Assembly (NCBI GenBank): GCA_030612185.1 | Contig: JAUWOI010000052.1 | Span: 1-14,361, forward strand | Source of the DNA: Anaerolineae bacterium | GTDB taxonomy: Bacteria > Chloroflexota > Anaerolineae > B4-G1 | Reading direction: 5' to 3' | Length of the DNA: 14,361 nucleotides | Shown here: piece after piece, positions 7,043-13,686 of the stretch | Numbering within the stretch: the first letter of the stretch is position 1 | How the letters are laid out: every line of letters starts with the position of its first letter | Notes under the pieces: generated by a model | The model's input: only the letters and a program-made list of their open reading frames with translations | Database searches by the model: none | Told to the model about the DNA's origin: nothing | Translations under genes and position numbers: made by a program

Positions 7043-7066
7043 TCAAGCCTCAGAGCGCAGTCCTCC

Positions 7067-7075
7067 AGGAGGTGA
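7067..7075 (+). promoter_or_regulatory. Near-perfect Shine-Dalgarno of upp
   Basis: AGGAGGTGA lies just before GTG 7079, with six bases between GGAGG and the start codon. It decides for GTG 7079 over the in-frame GTG at 7091. Confidence 0.75.
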
Positions 7076-7078
7076 AAC

Positions 7079-7708
7079 GTGGTCTCACAAGTGCATATTT
7101 CGACCCATCCGCTGGTGCGGCATAAGATGGCCCTTCTGCGAGACCAGCGCACCAACCCCAAGAAGTTCCGCGAACTGCTGGGGGAGATCGCTATTCTGAT
7201 CGCCTACGAGGCCACGGCCGATCTGGCGACGAAAGAGGTGATGGTGATGACCCCACTTGGACAGGCCGATGGCTACCGGCTGCGAGAGCGGGTTGGCCTC
7301 GTCCCTATCCTGCGCGCCGGGCTGGGGATGGTGGAGGGAATCTGGAATATGATGCCCAGCGCCGAGGTGTGGCACATCGGTCTCTTCCGTGACGAGCAAA
7401 CGCTGGAGCCGGTGGAATACTACAGCCGCCTCCCGGTCAGCCCGACTGTGGACGTTTGCCTGATCCTCGATCCTATGCTCGCTACAGGCGGATCGGCGGT
7501 GGCGGCGGTGGATATCCTCAAGCATTGGGGGGCCGGGCGCATCAAATTCGTGGGCGTCATCGCGGCTCATGAGGGCGTGCACCGTCTGACGACGGCTCAT
7601 CCCGACGTGCCGCTGTACCTGGCTGCCGTGGATGAGCGGCTGAACGAGATGGGTTTGATTGTGCCGGGCCTGGGGGATGCGGGCGACCGGCTGTTTGGTA
7701 CTGGGTAG
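7079..7708 (+). CDS. upp: Uracil phosphoribosyltransferase
   Basis: The enzyme joins uracil and PRPP to give UMP and pyrophosphate in pyrimidine salvage, in the cytoplasm. The length of 209 residues is normal. The PRPP-binding loop is [13 protein letters not shown] (128-140), the region [10 protein letters not shown] (75-84) is typical, and the C-terminal uracil-binding segment is [16 protein letters not shown] (194-209). The GTG start is supported by AGGAGGTGA and by the strong promoter upstream. It is followed after eight bases by the phosphoglycosyltransferase gene, so the two probably form one transcription unit, though no functional link between them is obvious. It is divergent from ruvB with overlapping promoters. 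Confidence 0.97.
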   Translation: MVSQVHISTHPLVRHKMALLRDQRTNPKKFRELLGEIAILIAYEATADLATKEVMVMTPLGQADGYRLRERVGLVPILRAGLGMVEGIWNMMPSAEVWHIGLFRDEQTLEPVEYYSRLPVSPTVDVCLILDPMLATGGSAVAAVDILKHWGAGRIKFVGVIAAHEGVHRLTTAHPDVPLYLAAVDERLNEMGLIVPGLGDAGDRLFGTG

Positions 7709-7716
7709 TATTTCGA

Positions 7717-8760
7717 ATGTATCTACGTCAGTACGCACTCGCTTTTATTACCGCACTCGGCCTGGCAGCCCTGCTCACTCCCCTCGCCGGCCGTCTGGGG
7801 CATCGCCTGGGCATCGTGGACCGGCCTGGAGGACGACGGGGCCACAAGGGCGAGGTGCCACGCCTGGGTGGCGTGGCGCTGTTTGTATCGTTTGCCGTCG
7901 CCGTAGGAGTTGCAGCGTGGGGCGGTATCCTTACCTCAGGCTATAGCGCCGATGATTTCACCCGGTTGAGCGGTCTCCTGGTTGGCGGGATGGGCGCTTT
8001 TCTCTTTGGGTTGATTGATGACCGCTTCGATCTGCCACCGGAACCTCAGTTCGCTTGCCAATTTGTGCTCTCACTGATCGCCCTTGTTACGTTGCTCTGG
8101 CTCGAGCGTTTCACCTTGCCCTACTTCGGCCTTGTGGCATTGGACGCCTATCCCTGGGGCCCCTGGGTCTACGTTCCATTGACGATTATCTGGGTGATGG
8201 GGATGATGAACACGGTCAACTGGCTGGATGGGCTCGGCGGGCTGGCCGCTGGGGTGGGGGCGATTCTTTGCCTGGTGCTGGCGATCCATATGCACCGCGT
8301 CGAACAGCCGAGCGTGGCGCTGCTGCCACTGGCGCTCCTCGGGGCGCTACTGGGATTCTTACCCTATAACGTTGCTCCCTCACGGGTCTTTCTGGGGAGC
8401 GCCGGGGCGTTTTTTCTGGGCTACGGGTTGGGCGGTCTGGGACTCATCGCCGGTGGCCGGGTGGCCACTGTCTTACTGGTGATGGGGCTGCCCGTCGTGG
8501 ACGTGGCATGGCGGATCTTCGACCGCGTGCGCCACCGTCGTTCCCCGGGCCAGGCCGACCGGGGCCACCTCCATTTCCGCCTGCTCGACATGGGTCTTTC
8601 AGAGCGGGCTATCGTGCTTCTCTACTGGGGCTTCTGCGCGCTGTTCGGCGTGTTGGCGCTGACTGTTTCCTACCGCCTGCACAAACTGCTGGCGTTGGTG
8701 GGTATCGGGGTGCTAGTCGTCCTCGTGCTGGCTCTCCTTTCCCGCGAGCGTGAAGTGTAG
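7717..8760 (+). CDS. WecA/TagO-type undecaprenyl-phosphate N-acetylhexosamine-1-phosphate transferase
   Basis: This 347-residue polytopic membrane enzyme of glycosyltransferase family 4 (the MraY/WecA family) transfers a sugar-1-phosphate from a UDP-sugar to undecaprenyl phosphate, the first step for cell-surface polysaccharides. Key motifs are in order: GIVDRPGGRRGHKG and PRLGG (32-52), the Mg-binding DDRFD (101-105), NTVNWLDG (165-172) and the HLHFRLL loop (284-290). About ten hydrophobic segments can be read, starting with the first 25 residues. It lacks the MraY signature around the nucleotide loop, and the HxH loop favours WecA/TagO-like, GlcNAc-specific enzymes, but the exact sugar cannot be told. 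It sits eight bases after upp with only a weak ribosome site. It ends convergently with the acyl-CoA dehydrogenase gene, seven bases between the two stop codons. Confidence 0.9.
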   Translation: MYLRQYALAFITALGLAALLTPLAGRLGHRLGIVDRPGGRRGHKGEVPRLGGVALFVSFAVAVGVAAWGGILTSGYSADDFTRLSGLLVGGMGAFLFGLIDDRFDLPPEPQFACQFVLSLIALVTLLWLERFTLPYFGLVALDAYPWGPWVYVPLTIIWVMGMMNTVNWLDGLGGLAAGVGAILCLVLAIHMHRVEQPSVALLPLALLGALLGFLPYNVAPSRVFLGSAGAFFLGYGLGGLGLIAGGRVATVLLVMGLPVVDVAWRIFDRVRHRRSPGQADRGHLHFRLLDMGLSERAIVLLYWGFCALFGVLALTVSYRLHKLLALVGIGVLVVLVLALLSREREV

Positions 8761-8767
8761 TTCGCAA

Positions 8768-9967
8768 CTATCCCCATAACTCCGGATCATACGCGGGAAG
8801 TTCGCACCGGATGGGCTTATCCCGGCGGTCGCCCATGGCATAAGCGGCTTGGATCAGGGTGTGGATTTGCGATGTGCCTTCGTAGATGACTGCACTCTTG
8901 GTGTTGCGGAGATACCGTTCGACGTTGTACTCATCCGAATACCCGTAGGCTCCATGGATCTGCACTGCATCATCGGCTGCCCGGCGCGCCGCTTCGGTGC
9001 AATACCACTTTGCCATACTCGTTTCACGCGTGTTACGGACTCCCTGGTTCTTGAGCCAACCGGCTTTCCAGACTAACATCTGTCCGATGTCAAAACTCTG
9101 CTGCATGTTGGCGATCATTTGTTGGACAAGTTGGTACTCTGCAATTGGTTTGCCAAAGGCACGACGTTCTTTCGCATAGTGGATGGACTCTTCCAGACAC
9201 GCTCTGATGACGCCCACTCCTCCTGCCGCCACAGCGTAACGGGCGTTATCCAACGCGCTCATGGCAATCTTGAAGCCTTCCCCCTCTTCCCCCAGGCGGT
9301 GGCTGACCGGAACCCGCACGTCGAGCATGCTGATCCATCCGGTGTTGCTGGCCCGGACTCCCATCTTGCCCTCAATGGTGCCAGTGCGCAGGCCCTTCCA
9401 GCCACGTTCCAGAATAAAGGCGCTGATCCCTCGCGCTCCTTTGCTGGTATTCGTCTTGGCAAAGACCAGGAAGCGGTCAGCGACATCGGCCAGTGTGATC
9501 CACATCTTCTCGCCATTGAGGATGTAATCGTCCCCATCCTTTCGGGCGGTGCTCTGAAGCCCGGCCACGTCAGAGCCGGCGTTGGGTTCAGTTAGCCCAA
9601 AGCAGGCTAATGCTTCACCCGCTGCCAGCGGGGGGAGAAATTCGCGCTTTTGCTCTTCGGTGCCCCACTGGAAGATGGGCAGAGCGTGCAAGGCGAGGTG
9701 CACCGCGACCGTTTCTCTCGCAGAGGAGTCGGCATATTCCAGACCCTCCGAAACGATGCCAAGCGAGATGTAGTCCATGCCCGCCCCACCGTAGCGCGCT
9801 GGCAGGCAGATACCCAGGAAGCCCAACTCTGCCATTCTGTGGGTAATTTCCATGGGATAGGTATGGGTGCGGTCATATTCTTTGATAACGGGTATCACTT
9901 CTTTGCGGGCAAAGTCGTACACCATGCGCTCGACCATTTTGTGTTCGTCAGTCAGTTGAAAGTTCAT
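8768..9967 (-). CDS. Acyl-CoA dehydrogenase
   Basis: This FAD enzyme oxidises an acyl-CoA to the trans-2-enoyl-CoA and normally passes electrons to electron-transfer flavoprotein. From ATG 9967 the protein has 399 residues, typical of the family. Visible motifs are [15 protein letters not shown] (FAD/substrate), [20 protein letters not shown], the [12 protein letters not shown] segment and the catalytic base E363 in IYEGTSQI. A longer frame (to 10333) overlaps the next gene and adds a low-complexity Arg/Ala-rich stretch, so it was rejected. AAGGA eight bases before ATG 9967 supports the start. The substrate chain length cannot be read from sequence alone. It is the last gene of a minus-strand operon after a small membrane protein (11-base gap), a DUF362 iron-sulfur protein and a MerR regulator. 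No ETF genes are in the window. Confidence 0.95.
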   Translation of the reverse strand: MNFQLTDEHKMVERMVYDFARKEVIPVIKEYDRTHTYPMEITHRMAELGFLGICLPARYGGAGMDYISLGIVSEGLEYADSSARETVAVHLALHALPIFQWGTEEQKREFLPPLAAGEALACFGLTEPNAGSDVAGLQSTARKDGDDYILNGEKMWITLADVADRFLVFAKTNTSKGARGISAFILERGWKGLRTGTIEGKMGVRASNTGWISMLDVRVPVSHRLGEEGEGFKIAMSALDNARYAVAAGGVGVIRACLEESIHYAKERRAFGKPIAEYQLVQQMIANMQQSFDIGQMLVWKAGWLKNQGVRNTRETSMAKWYCTEAARRAADDAVQIHGAYGYSDEYNVERYLRNTKSAVIYEGTSQIHTLIQAAYAMGDRRDKPIRCELPAYDPELWG

Positions 9968-9978
9968 TTTGTAATTCC

Positions 9979-10356
9979 TTATCGTGGGTGTTTCCTCATC
10001 AACCACAAGCCGGTCAGCAGGGCCATCAGGCTGCCGAAGCCATAGTAGCCGCTGACCCAATCGGCGATCATCGCCACGCCGCTGACGAGAGCCACCCGGC
10101 GCGCCAGCCTTCGCTCCTGGGTGTCCTCGGCGCGCCGCAGTTGCCAGCCCCAGACGATGTTCAACCCGGCCGAGCCCAGCACGACCAGCCCGCAGACCAA
10201 TCCCACGAGGGGTGGGGCTGGGTACCACGCTGGTACCGGCGCCAGGTCGGACGAGAAGAAGAGCGTCACGTCCTGCGCCCCGCCGTAGAGCATCAACAGC
10301 CCGCCCAGCAGCAATACGACCAGCCAGGCCCAACGATGAAATCCTTGCTTTTCCAT
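9979..10356 (-). CDS. Small hypothetical membrane protein
   Basis: I do not recognise the family. The 125-residue product has about four hydrophobic segments: [18 protein letters not shown] (about 9-26), [22 protein letters not shown] (about 48-69), a middle segment [19 protein letters not shown], and [14 protein letters not shown] near the end. A charged loop ([14 protein letters not shown]) and a basic tail (RKHPR) suggest cytoplasmic faces. ATG 10356 is preferred over TTG 10362 because GGAGAG stands eight bases upstream. It lies 11 bases before the acyl-CoA dehydrogenase gene and 41 after the DUF362 gene, so it is co-transcribed with them. A role in membrane attachment or electron transfer would be a guess. 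Confidence 0.78.
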   Translation of the reverse strand: MEKQGFHRWAWLVVLLLGGLLMLYGGAQDVTLFFSSDLAPVPAWYPAPPLVGLVCGLVVLGSAGLNIVWGWQLRRAEDTQERRLARRVALVSGVAMIADWVSGYYGFGSLMALLTGLWLMRKHPR

Positions 10357-10397
10357 AATCAAATCTCTCCGTCTGCTACTTCATTCTCCTTTGCTTT

Positions 10398-11549
10398 TCA
10401 CCCACCCAACATCCGCGCCAGCCATGGCCGCCGCAATTTGATGGCATCGTTGGGACACAATTCCTGGCAGCAGTAGCAATGAATGCATTTGCCATAGTCA
10501 AAGACTGGCTGCCGTTCGTTCTTGGACAGCGCCTCAGCCGGGCAATGCTCTACACACACCCAGCACCCCTGGCACCGTTCGGCCACCAACACTGGCTTGG
10601 CCACCAACCGGCCTTGCAGGAAGCGTAGCAGACCCGTGGACCGAAAGAGGGTCCCTGATCCCGAAGATAGCCGGAAATCGGCCACCCGCATTGCTTCTAG
10701 TGGCTCGCCCAAGATATCAATGAGGGCCAGGTCTCCCACGCCCACTCCCTGCTCGTGGGCCAGGCGGGTGGTGGGTACCATCAGCGGCTCGATGCCGACC
10801 ATCTCACAGGCCACCGCGTCCAGGGCTACCGGGTCTGTGCTGGCCAGGATGGCCCCGATTTGTTTGGGCTGGCCGTTGCGCGGACCGTCGCCGTCCATCC
10901 CCACCACACCGTCCATCACCGTCAGGGTGGGGCGGACGGCCAGCAGCAGGTCCACCAGTGATTGGGCAAAGTCCTCGACCCCCTGGGCGCGCAGGTGCAT
11001 CTGGGCCTTGTGCAGCCCCGGCAGGCAGCCAAAGTTGTTCTTGACCCCGCCGGTGAACAGGGTCAGCCCGTGGGTCTTAAGTTTGGGCAGGTTGATGACT
11101 ACGTCGGCGTCTACCACACCTTTGGCCAGGGTGAAGCGCTTGAAGACCTGGCCCCGAGGGTTCTCTACCTCTACCGATTCGGCGCTGAGGTGTACCAGTT
11201 CCACCCCTTCTTCCTGGCAGACTTGTTGGATGCCTGCCTGGTGGCAGCCGCCGAGGTAGCGGTTCCGGTTGGGCGGCCCCTCGTGGCCGCTGCAATCGCC
11301 CACCAGGGGGGTGGCGCCCACGGCCCGCACCTGGCCGATCATGGCCCGCACCACGGCCGGGTGGGTAGTGACCGCCTTCTCCGGCGCGGTTCCTGTCAGC
11401 AGATTCACTTTGAGCAGCGCCTGGTCGTCTGGCCTCACGTACCGCTCAATGCCGCCGAGCAGGTCTATTGTCTCCTGGACCGCGACGTCCACTTTTGCCC
11501 GCTCATAGTTGGAACACTTGACGATGGATACTGTGGAATTTGCTCTCAT
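10398..11549 (-). CDS. DUF362 protein with C-terminal two-cluster ferredoxin domain
   Basis: The 383-residue protein has an N-terminal DUF362 domain (about 5-300), seen in KVNLLTG, DADVVINLPKLKTHGLTLFTGGVKNNFGC-like segments and ASTDPVALDAVACEMVG. A dicluster ferredoxin domain follows, with C326-C329-C332-C336 (CQGCWVCVEHCP) and C355-C358-C361-C365 (CIHCYCCQELCP), both CX2CX2CX3CP and so each fit for a 4Fe-4S cluster. An extra C360 lies inside the second motif. No signal peptide or Tat motif is present. Proteins of this kind are common in anaerobes and are thought to be redox proteins, but no precise reaction is established. The start overlaps the MerR stop as ATGA, with GGAG seven bases upstream, so expression is coupled to the regulator. 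The gene lies upstream of an acyl-CoA dehydrogenase, which hints at electron transfer (inference). Confidence 0.92.
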   Translation of the reverse strand: MRANSTVSIVKCSNYERAKVDVAVQETIDLLGGIERYVRPDDQALLKVNLLTGTAPEKAVTTHPAVVRAMIGQVRAVGATPLVGDCSGHEGPPNRNRYLGGCHQAGIQQVCQEEGVELVHLSAESVEVENPRGQVFKRFTLAKGVVDADVVINLPKLKTHGLTLFTGGVKNNFGCLPGLHKAQMHLRAQGVEDFAQSLVDLLLAVRPTLTVMDGVVGMDGDGPRNGQPKQIGAILASTDPVALDAVACEMVGIEPLMVPTTRLAHEQGVGVGDLALIDILGEPLEAMRVADFRLSSGSGTLFRSTGLLRFLQGRLVAKPVLVAERCQGCWVCVEHCPAEALSKNERQPVFDYGKCIHCYCCQELCPNDAIKLRRPWLARMLGG

Positions 11550-12247
11550 TCTCCTTCTCCAAATTGCTTGAATTGGTCGGTCAGCCTGTGCGCTGCCTGG
11601 CGCAGGAGTTTGGCGTGCAGGACGCGCCGCAGTTCGTCGGTCAGTTCCTCCACGCGCAGGGCTGCCGTATCCATCTCGGCCAGACTCCGCCCGACTATGA
11701 CTCTGCCGATCATCAGCCGCATCTCCTCCTCGACGATGGCCTCCATGTGCTCCATGTAGAAGGCCAGGTCAGCCGGTGCAAGCCTATAGTTCATCAGCCC
11801 CTTCATCGCCTTTACCGCCTGCAGGTCGTCCTCGTCGTACTTGCCTTCGGCCGAGGGCGTGATCATACCCAACGCCTCCATCTCAGCCAGCCGGGCCTCG
11901 TCCAGCCCAGAGACTCGCGCGAAATCCGCCGGGCTGAGAGGCACAAAATCGGGATTGTAGTGCAGGGGCCGGAAGAAGAGTTTTTCTCCCTTCTCCTTCT
12001 TGCCGTTGGCCTTGCGCAGCATCTCCCGGATGAGATTGAGCGGAAAGAAGCGCCGCTGCATCTCTTTGATGAAGCGCACGCGCTCGACGTCGGCCTGGGA
12101 GTAGCGACGGTGGCCACCAGCCGTGCGCTCTGGCGTTACCAGCCCCTCTTTCTCCAGAAAGCGCAGGCTGCTGATGGTCAGGTCCGGGAAATCTGAACTC
12201 AGCGTCTCCGCCACCTGACTGATGGTGTAATACTCTTCCTCGGCCAC
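11546..12247 (-). CDS. MerR-family transcriptional regulator
   Basis: The 233-residue protein begins with a MerR winged helix-turn-helix (about 6-80: YYTISQVAETL, ISSLRFLEKEGLVTPERTAGGHRRYS, then a helix with RFIKEMQRRFFPLNLIREML). A second MerR-like region follows (about 97-150: FVPLSPADFARVSGLDEARLAEMEALGMI). A long helical C-terminus (about 150-225) suits dimerisation or ligand binding. No Cys metal-sensing residues are seen, so it is not a metal or redox sensor of the MerR/SoxR kind. GTG 12247 is chosen because AAGGAGG stands five bases upstream. The gene is first in the operon with DUF362, a small membrane protein and acyl-CoA dehydrogenase, which it probably regulates together with itself through the palindrome at 12265-12283. 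The inducer is unknown; an acyl-CoA or related compound would be a guess. Confidence 0.9.
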   Translation of the reverse strand: MAEEEYYTISQVAETLSSDFPDLTISSLRFLEKEGLVTPERTAGGHRRYSQADVERVRFIKEMQRRFFPLNLIREMLRKANGKKEKGEKLFFRPLHYNPDFVPLSPADFARVSGLDEARLAEMEALGMITPSAEGKYDEDDLQAVKAMKGLMNYRLAPADLAFYMEHMEAIVEEEMRLMIGRVIVGRSLAEMDTAALRVEELTDELRRVLHAKLLRQAAHRLTDQFKQFGEGE

Positions 12248-12264
12248 GTTTTCCTCCTTCCAAT

Positions 12265-12283
12265 CCTAAAGTTCAACTTGAGG
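12265..12283. promoter_or_regulatory. MerR-type operator palindrome
   Basis: CCTAAAGTTCAACTTGAGG is a 19-base palindrome with only two mismatched pairs around a central base. It closely resembles the known SoxR-type box CCTCAAGTTAACTTGAGG, with one extra central base. It covers about -3 to +16 of the predicted merR transcription start. In activating MerR systems the operator lies between -35 and -10 with a spacer of 19-20 bases. Here the spacer is an optimal 17 and the operator is downstream, so simple repression is expected. Confidence 0.75.
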
Positions 12284-12286
12284 TTT

Positions 12287-12315
12287 ATTATAGCATAATC
12301 TGAACCCGTTGTCAA
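12287..12315 (-). promoter_or_regulatory. Consensus promoter of the merR–DUF362–acyl-CoA dehydrogenase operon
   Basis: On the minus strand TTGACA (12315-12310), a 17-base spacer and TATAAT (12292-12287) match the sigma70 consensus at all twelve positions. Transcription would start near 12280, inside the palindromic operator. Such a strong promoter needs a repressor to be controlled, which fits the regulator encoded as the first gene. Confidence 0.85.
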
Positions 12316-12342
12316 GGTTTAGTTTTCTGGATGTCTAGGAAG

Positions 12343-12490
12343 TTATATGCGGGATGCTAATTGTGGGTGGCGTTTACCGTGGAAGGGAATGAAGCGCTTG
12401 ATCCAGTCACATAGGCTTGTTCGGTACGGACGGAAGAGATATTGAGACGTATGGTGTCACGAACGCGATCCAAGAGACGTTTGGAACGGT
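12343..12490 (-). pseudogene. Fragment of an integron integrase (IntI-type tyrosine recombinase), frameshifted
   Basis: On the minus strand one frame reads LLDRVRDTIRL…VRTEQAYV (12476 to 12408). The next frame continues DWIKRFIPFHGKRHP (12408 to 12364) and stops at 12343. Together they match the N-terminal SAM-like domain of integron integrases, whose IntI1 member reads [24 protein letters not shown]…FHGVRHP. One frameshift lies at about 12408. A second probably lies at 12476-12482, where NTVP precedes the wrong frame. No start codon is left after GGAGGAG (12507-12501). Everything after about residue 50, including all the catalytic R, H and Y residues, is missing, so it cannot be active. It sits upstream of a recombination junction and points away from it, the normal integron layout. 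Family recognition comes from memory of conserved motifs and is strong. Confidence 0.85.
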
Positions 12491-12517
12491 GTTGCGCTGC
12501 TCCTCCTGAAAACGGAT

Positions 12518-12546
12518 TTGCGTTACAGTGATTTCTGTTTTATACT
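12518..12546 (+). promoter_or_regulatory. Possible cassette promoter (Pc-like)
   Basis: TTGCGT (12518-12523), a 17-base spacer and TATACT (12541-12546) point toward the cassettes from beside the integrase remnant, where integrons usually carry the promoter that expresses captured genes. The -35 matches only partly, so this is tentative. The leader to the first gene would be about 155 bases. Confidence 0.35.
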
Positions 12547-12614
12547 ATGCGCGCGCGGTCAAGATGGGAATCTATTACACAAGGCAATTCTGGAAATGTA
12601 AACGATAGCGATGG

Positions 12615-12682
12615 GTAGGAGGACTCTCTCTAGCACGTTTGTTCTGGCGTTGGAGTGAGACCCCGCCTACTAATAGTTGGGC
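12615..12682 (+). other. Integron attachment site (attI-like) with junction at 12676/12677
   Basis: The core GTTGGGC (12676-12682) fits the GTTRRRY recombination box. It lies about 185 bases from the integrase remnant, the position of attI. Upstream, 12615-12630 and 12653-12670 form an imperfect inverted repeat (GTAGG…CTC), so an old, worn attC is also possible. No good RYYYAAC box is seen upstream, which favours attI. The rest of the 12510-12614 stretch shows no gene. Confidence 0.65.
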
Positions 12683-13651
12683 GGCCTATGCACCAGTCGG
12701 GAGAGAAGGATGGCAAGAAGAAAAAAGAAGCCGGGCATCTGTCGTATTTGCGGCAAGAAAGGTGATCTTAGTTTTGAACACGTACCGCCTCAATCAGCAT
12801 TCAATAAGACAACAGTGATTGAGTACACTTTGGAAAGCTGGACTACCAAACAAAAGGTCAAGGGGAAGCAACAGCAAGGCGGTGTTGGGGAACACACATT
12901 GTGCGAACAATGCAATAATGACACAGGTTCGTGGTATGCGGACGAATATGTCAAATGGGCTAAGACCGCTTTTGACATACTCTCTCTTATCGAACGTCAC
13001 CCCGATCATTTTTCAGGCAAGACTGAGATTGCAGTAACGTTAAAGGATGTCTATCCTTTGCGATTTCTAAAACAGACTGTTACCTGTCTCTTTTCAGTGG
13101 TCAGCATTGGCCCAGGTGCCGAGTTTGCAAATAACAATCCAGAGTTAGTGAAGTTCGTTTTGGACAAATATGAGACTCATCTTCCTCAAGACTACCAGTT
13201 CTATCTACGGCTTTATCAGTCTCACATCCTACGTCGCCATCCAATTGGTGGCAAACTAACTGTGACTTATAGAAAAGAAAGTGGTCATATCCTGCCACAT
13301 ACCATGAAGGCAGGTGAACCAAGTGTCCTTTCTGAAATGGCTCATCCACCATTTGCTCTTGTAATGACTCACGAAACAGACTTTCCAGACGCAACAAACA
13401 TTACGCACTTCAATGATCACAAGTACGATGATCAGGTCGACTTGGTTTTGCCTTTGATGATAGGCCGAGGCTCAACTCCCTATCCGGGGAGCTATCAAGC
13501 ACTTTAGGTCGCTGCGGTTGGCAAAGGCGGCCCAACCACGGCTTGCACCCGACGCGGCTATCGCCGCTCGAAATCGGCGGTCACACGCGCTTTCAGGGTG
13601 TCTTGTGGCAAAGGCTCTTTCCCGCAGCCGCCGCGCGGGTGAAGCCAATCG
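12677..13651 (+). mobile_element. Integron gene cassette 1
   Basis: The 975-base unit starts TTGGGC at the junction and ends at the G of the next GTTAGGC. It contains one gene, 33 bases from the cassette start, and one attC at its 3' end, the standard plan. Its attC left box GCCCAAC is the exact complement of the cassette start GTTGGGC, as expected if the cassette was once a circle. The gene it carries is poorer in GC than the chromosomal genes. Confidence 0.85.
12710..13507 (+). CDS. HNH-like zinc-motif protein carried by cassette 1
   Basis: The function is not known to me; the family looks HNH-endonuclease-like. The 265-residue product starts with a basic tail (MARRKKKP), then C11-x2-C14 (CRICGKKG), E23-H24 (SFEHVPPQ) and C65-x2-C68-N69 (LCEQCNNDTGS). 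This layout is seen in HNH/zinc-finger nuclease-like proteins of mobile regions, where two CxxC pairs bind zinc and EH plus Asn form the nuclease core. Whether it cuts DNA cannot be told, and the last ~170 residues match nothing I know. ATG 12710 is chosen because GGGAG lies six bases upstream; a TTG at 12677 is the cassette edge. GC content is visibly lower than that of the flanking chromosome. The stop lies 22 bases before the attC. It may be a defence or toxin gene, as cassettes often carry, but this is a guess. Confidence 0.85.
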   Translation: MARRKKKPGICRICGKKGDLSFEHVPPQSAFNKTTVIEYTLESWTTKQKVKGKQQQGGVGEHTLCEQCNNDTGSWYADEYVKWAKTAFDILSLIERHPDHFSGKTEIAVTLKDVYPLRFLKQTVTCLFSVVSIGPGAEFANNNPELVKFVLDKYETHLPQDYQFYLRLYQSHILRRHPIGGKLTVTYRKESGHILPHTMKAGEPSVLSEMAHPPFALVMTHETDFPDATNITHFNDHKYDDQVDLVLPLMIGRGSTPYPGSYQAL

Positions 13652-13657
13652 TTAGGC
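13530..13657 (+). other. attC recombination site of cassette 1
   Basis: GCCCAAC (13530-13536) and GTTAGGC (13651-13657) are the outer boxes. The inner arms are GGCTTGCACCCGACGCGGC (13540-13558) and GCCGCGCGGGTGAAGCC (13629-13645). They pair completely except for two unpaired left-arm bases, G and A. Such extrahelical bases set strand choice by the integrase. The core spacers and the 128-base length are in the normal attC range. The loop between the arms contains further short self-complementary stretches. Confidence 0.9.
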
Positions 13658-13675
13658 CGCATTACTCGCAGCATC

Positions 13676-13680
13676 AGGAG
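13676..13680 (+). promoter_or_regulatory. Ribosome binding site of the cassette 2 gene
   Basis: AGGAG six bases before ATG 13687 fixes this start and rules out the TTG at 13543, which lies inside the attC. Confidence 0.65.
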
Positions 13681-13686
13681 TATTTC

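Noticed and set aside
7061..7072. TCCTCCAGGAGG, a possible hairpin hiding the upp ribosome site
   Set aside because: The loop would be a single base or none, so the arms cannot pair in one strand.
7085..7738. 217-codon minus-strand frame over upp
   Set aside because: It is the antisense shadow of upp, which is certain.
8758..8770. TAGTTCGCAACTA, an inverted repeat made of the two convergent stop codons
   Set aside because: The five-base arms are too short to be a terminator, and no T-run follows; a coincidence is likely.
9968..10333. 122-codon N-terminal extension of the acyl-CoA dehydrogenase
   Set aside because: It overlaps the small membrane protein gene in another frame, is Arg/Ala/Gly-rich and is absent from the family.
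12547..12556. Run of alternating GC (GCGCGCGCGG region)
   Set aside because: Too short to claim a special DNA structure.
13543..13686. TTG start that would lengthen the cassette 2 protein
   Set aside because: It begins inside the attC site; AGGAG and ATG 13687 are the real start.
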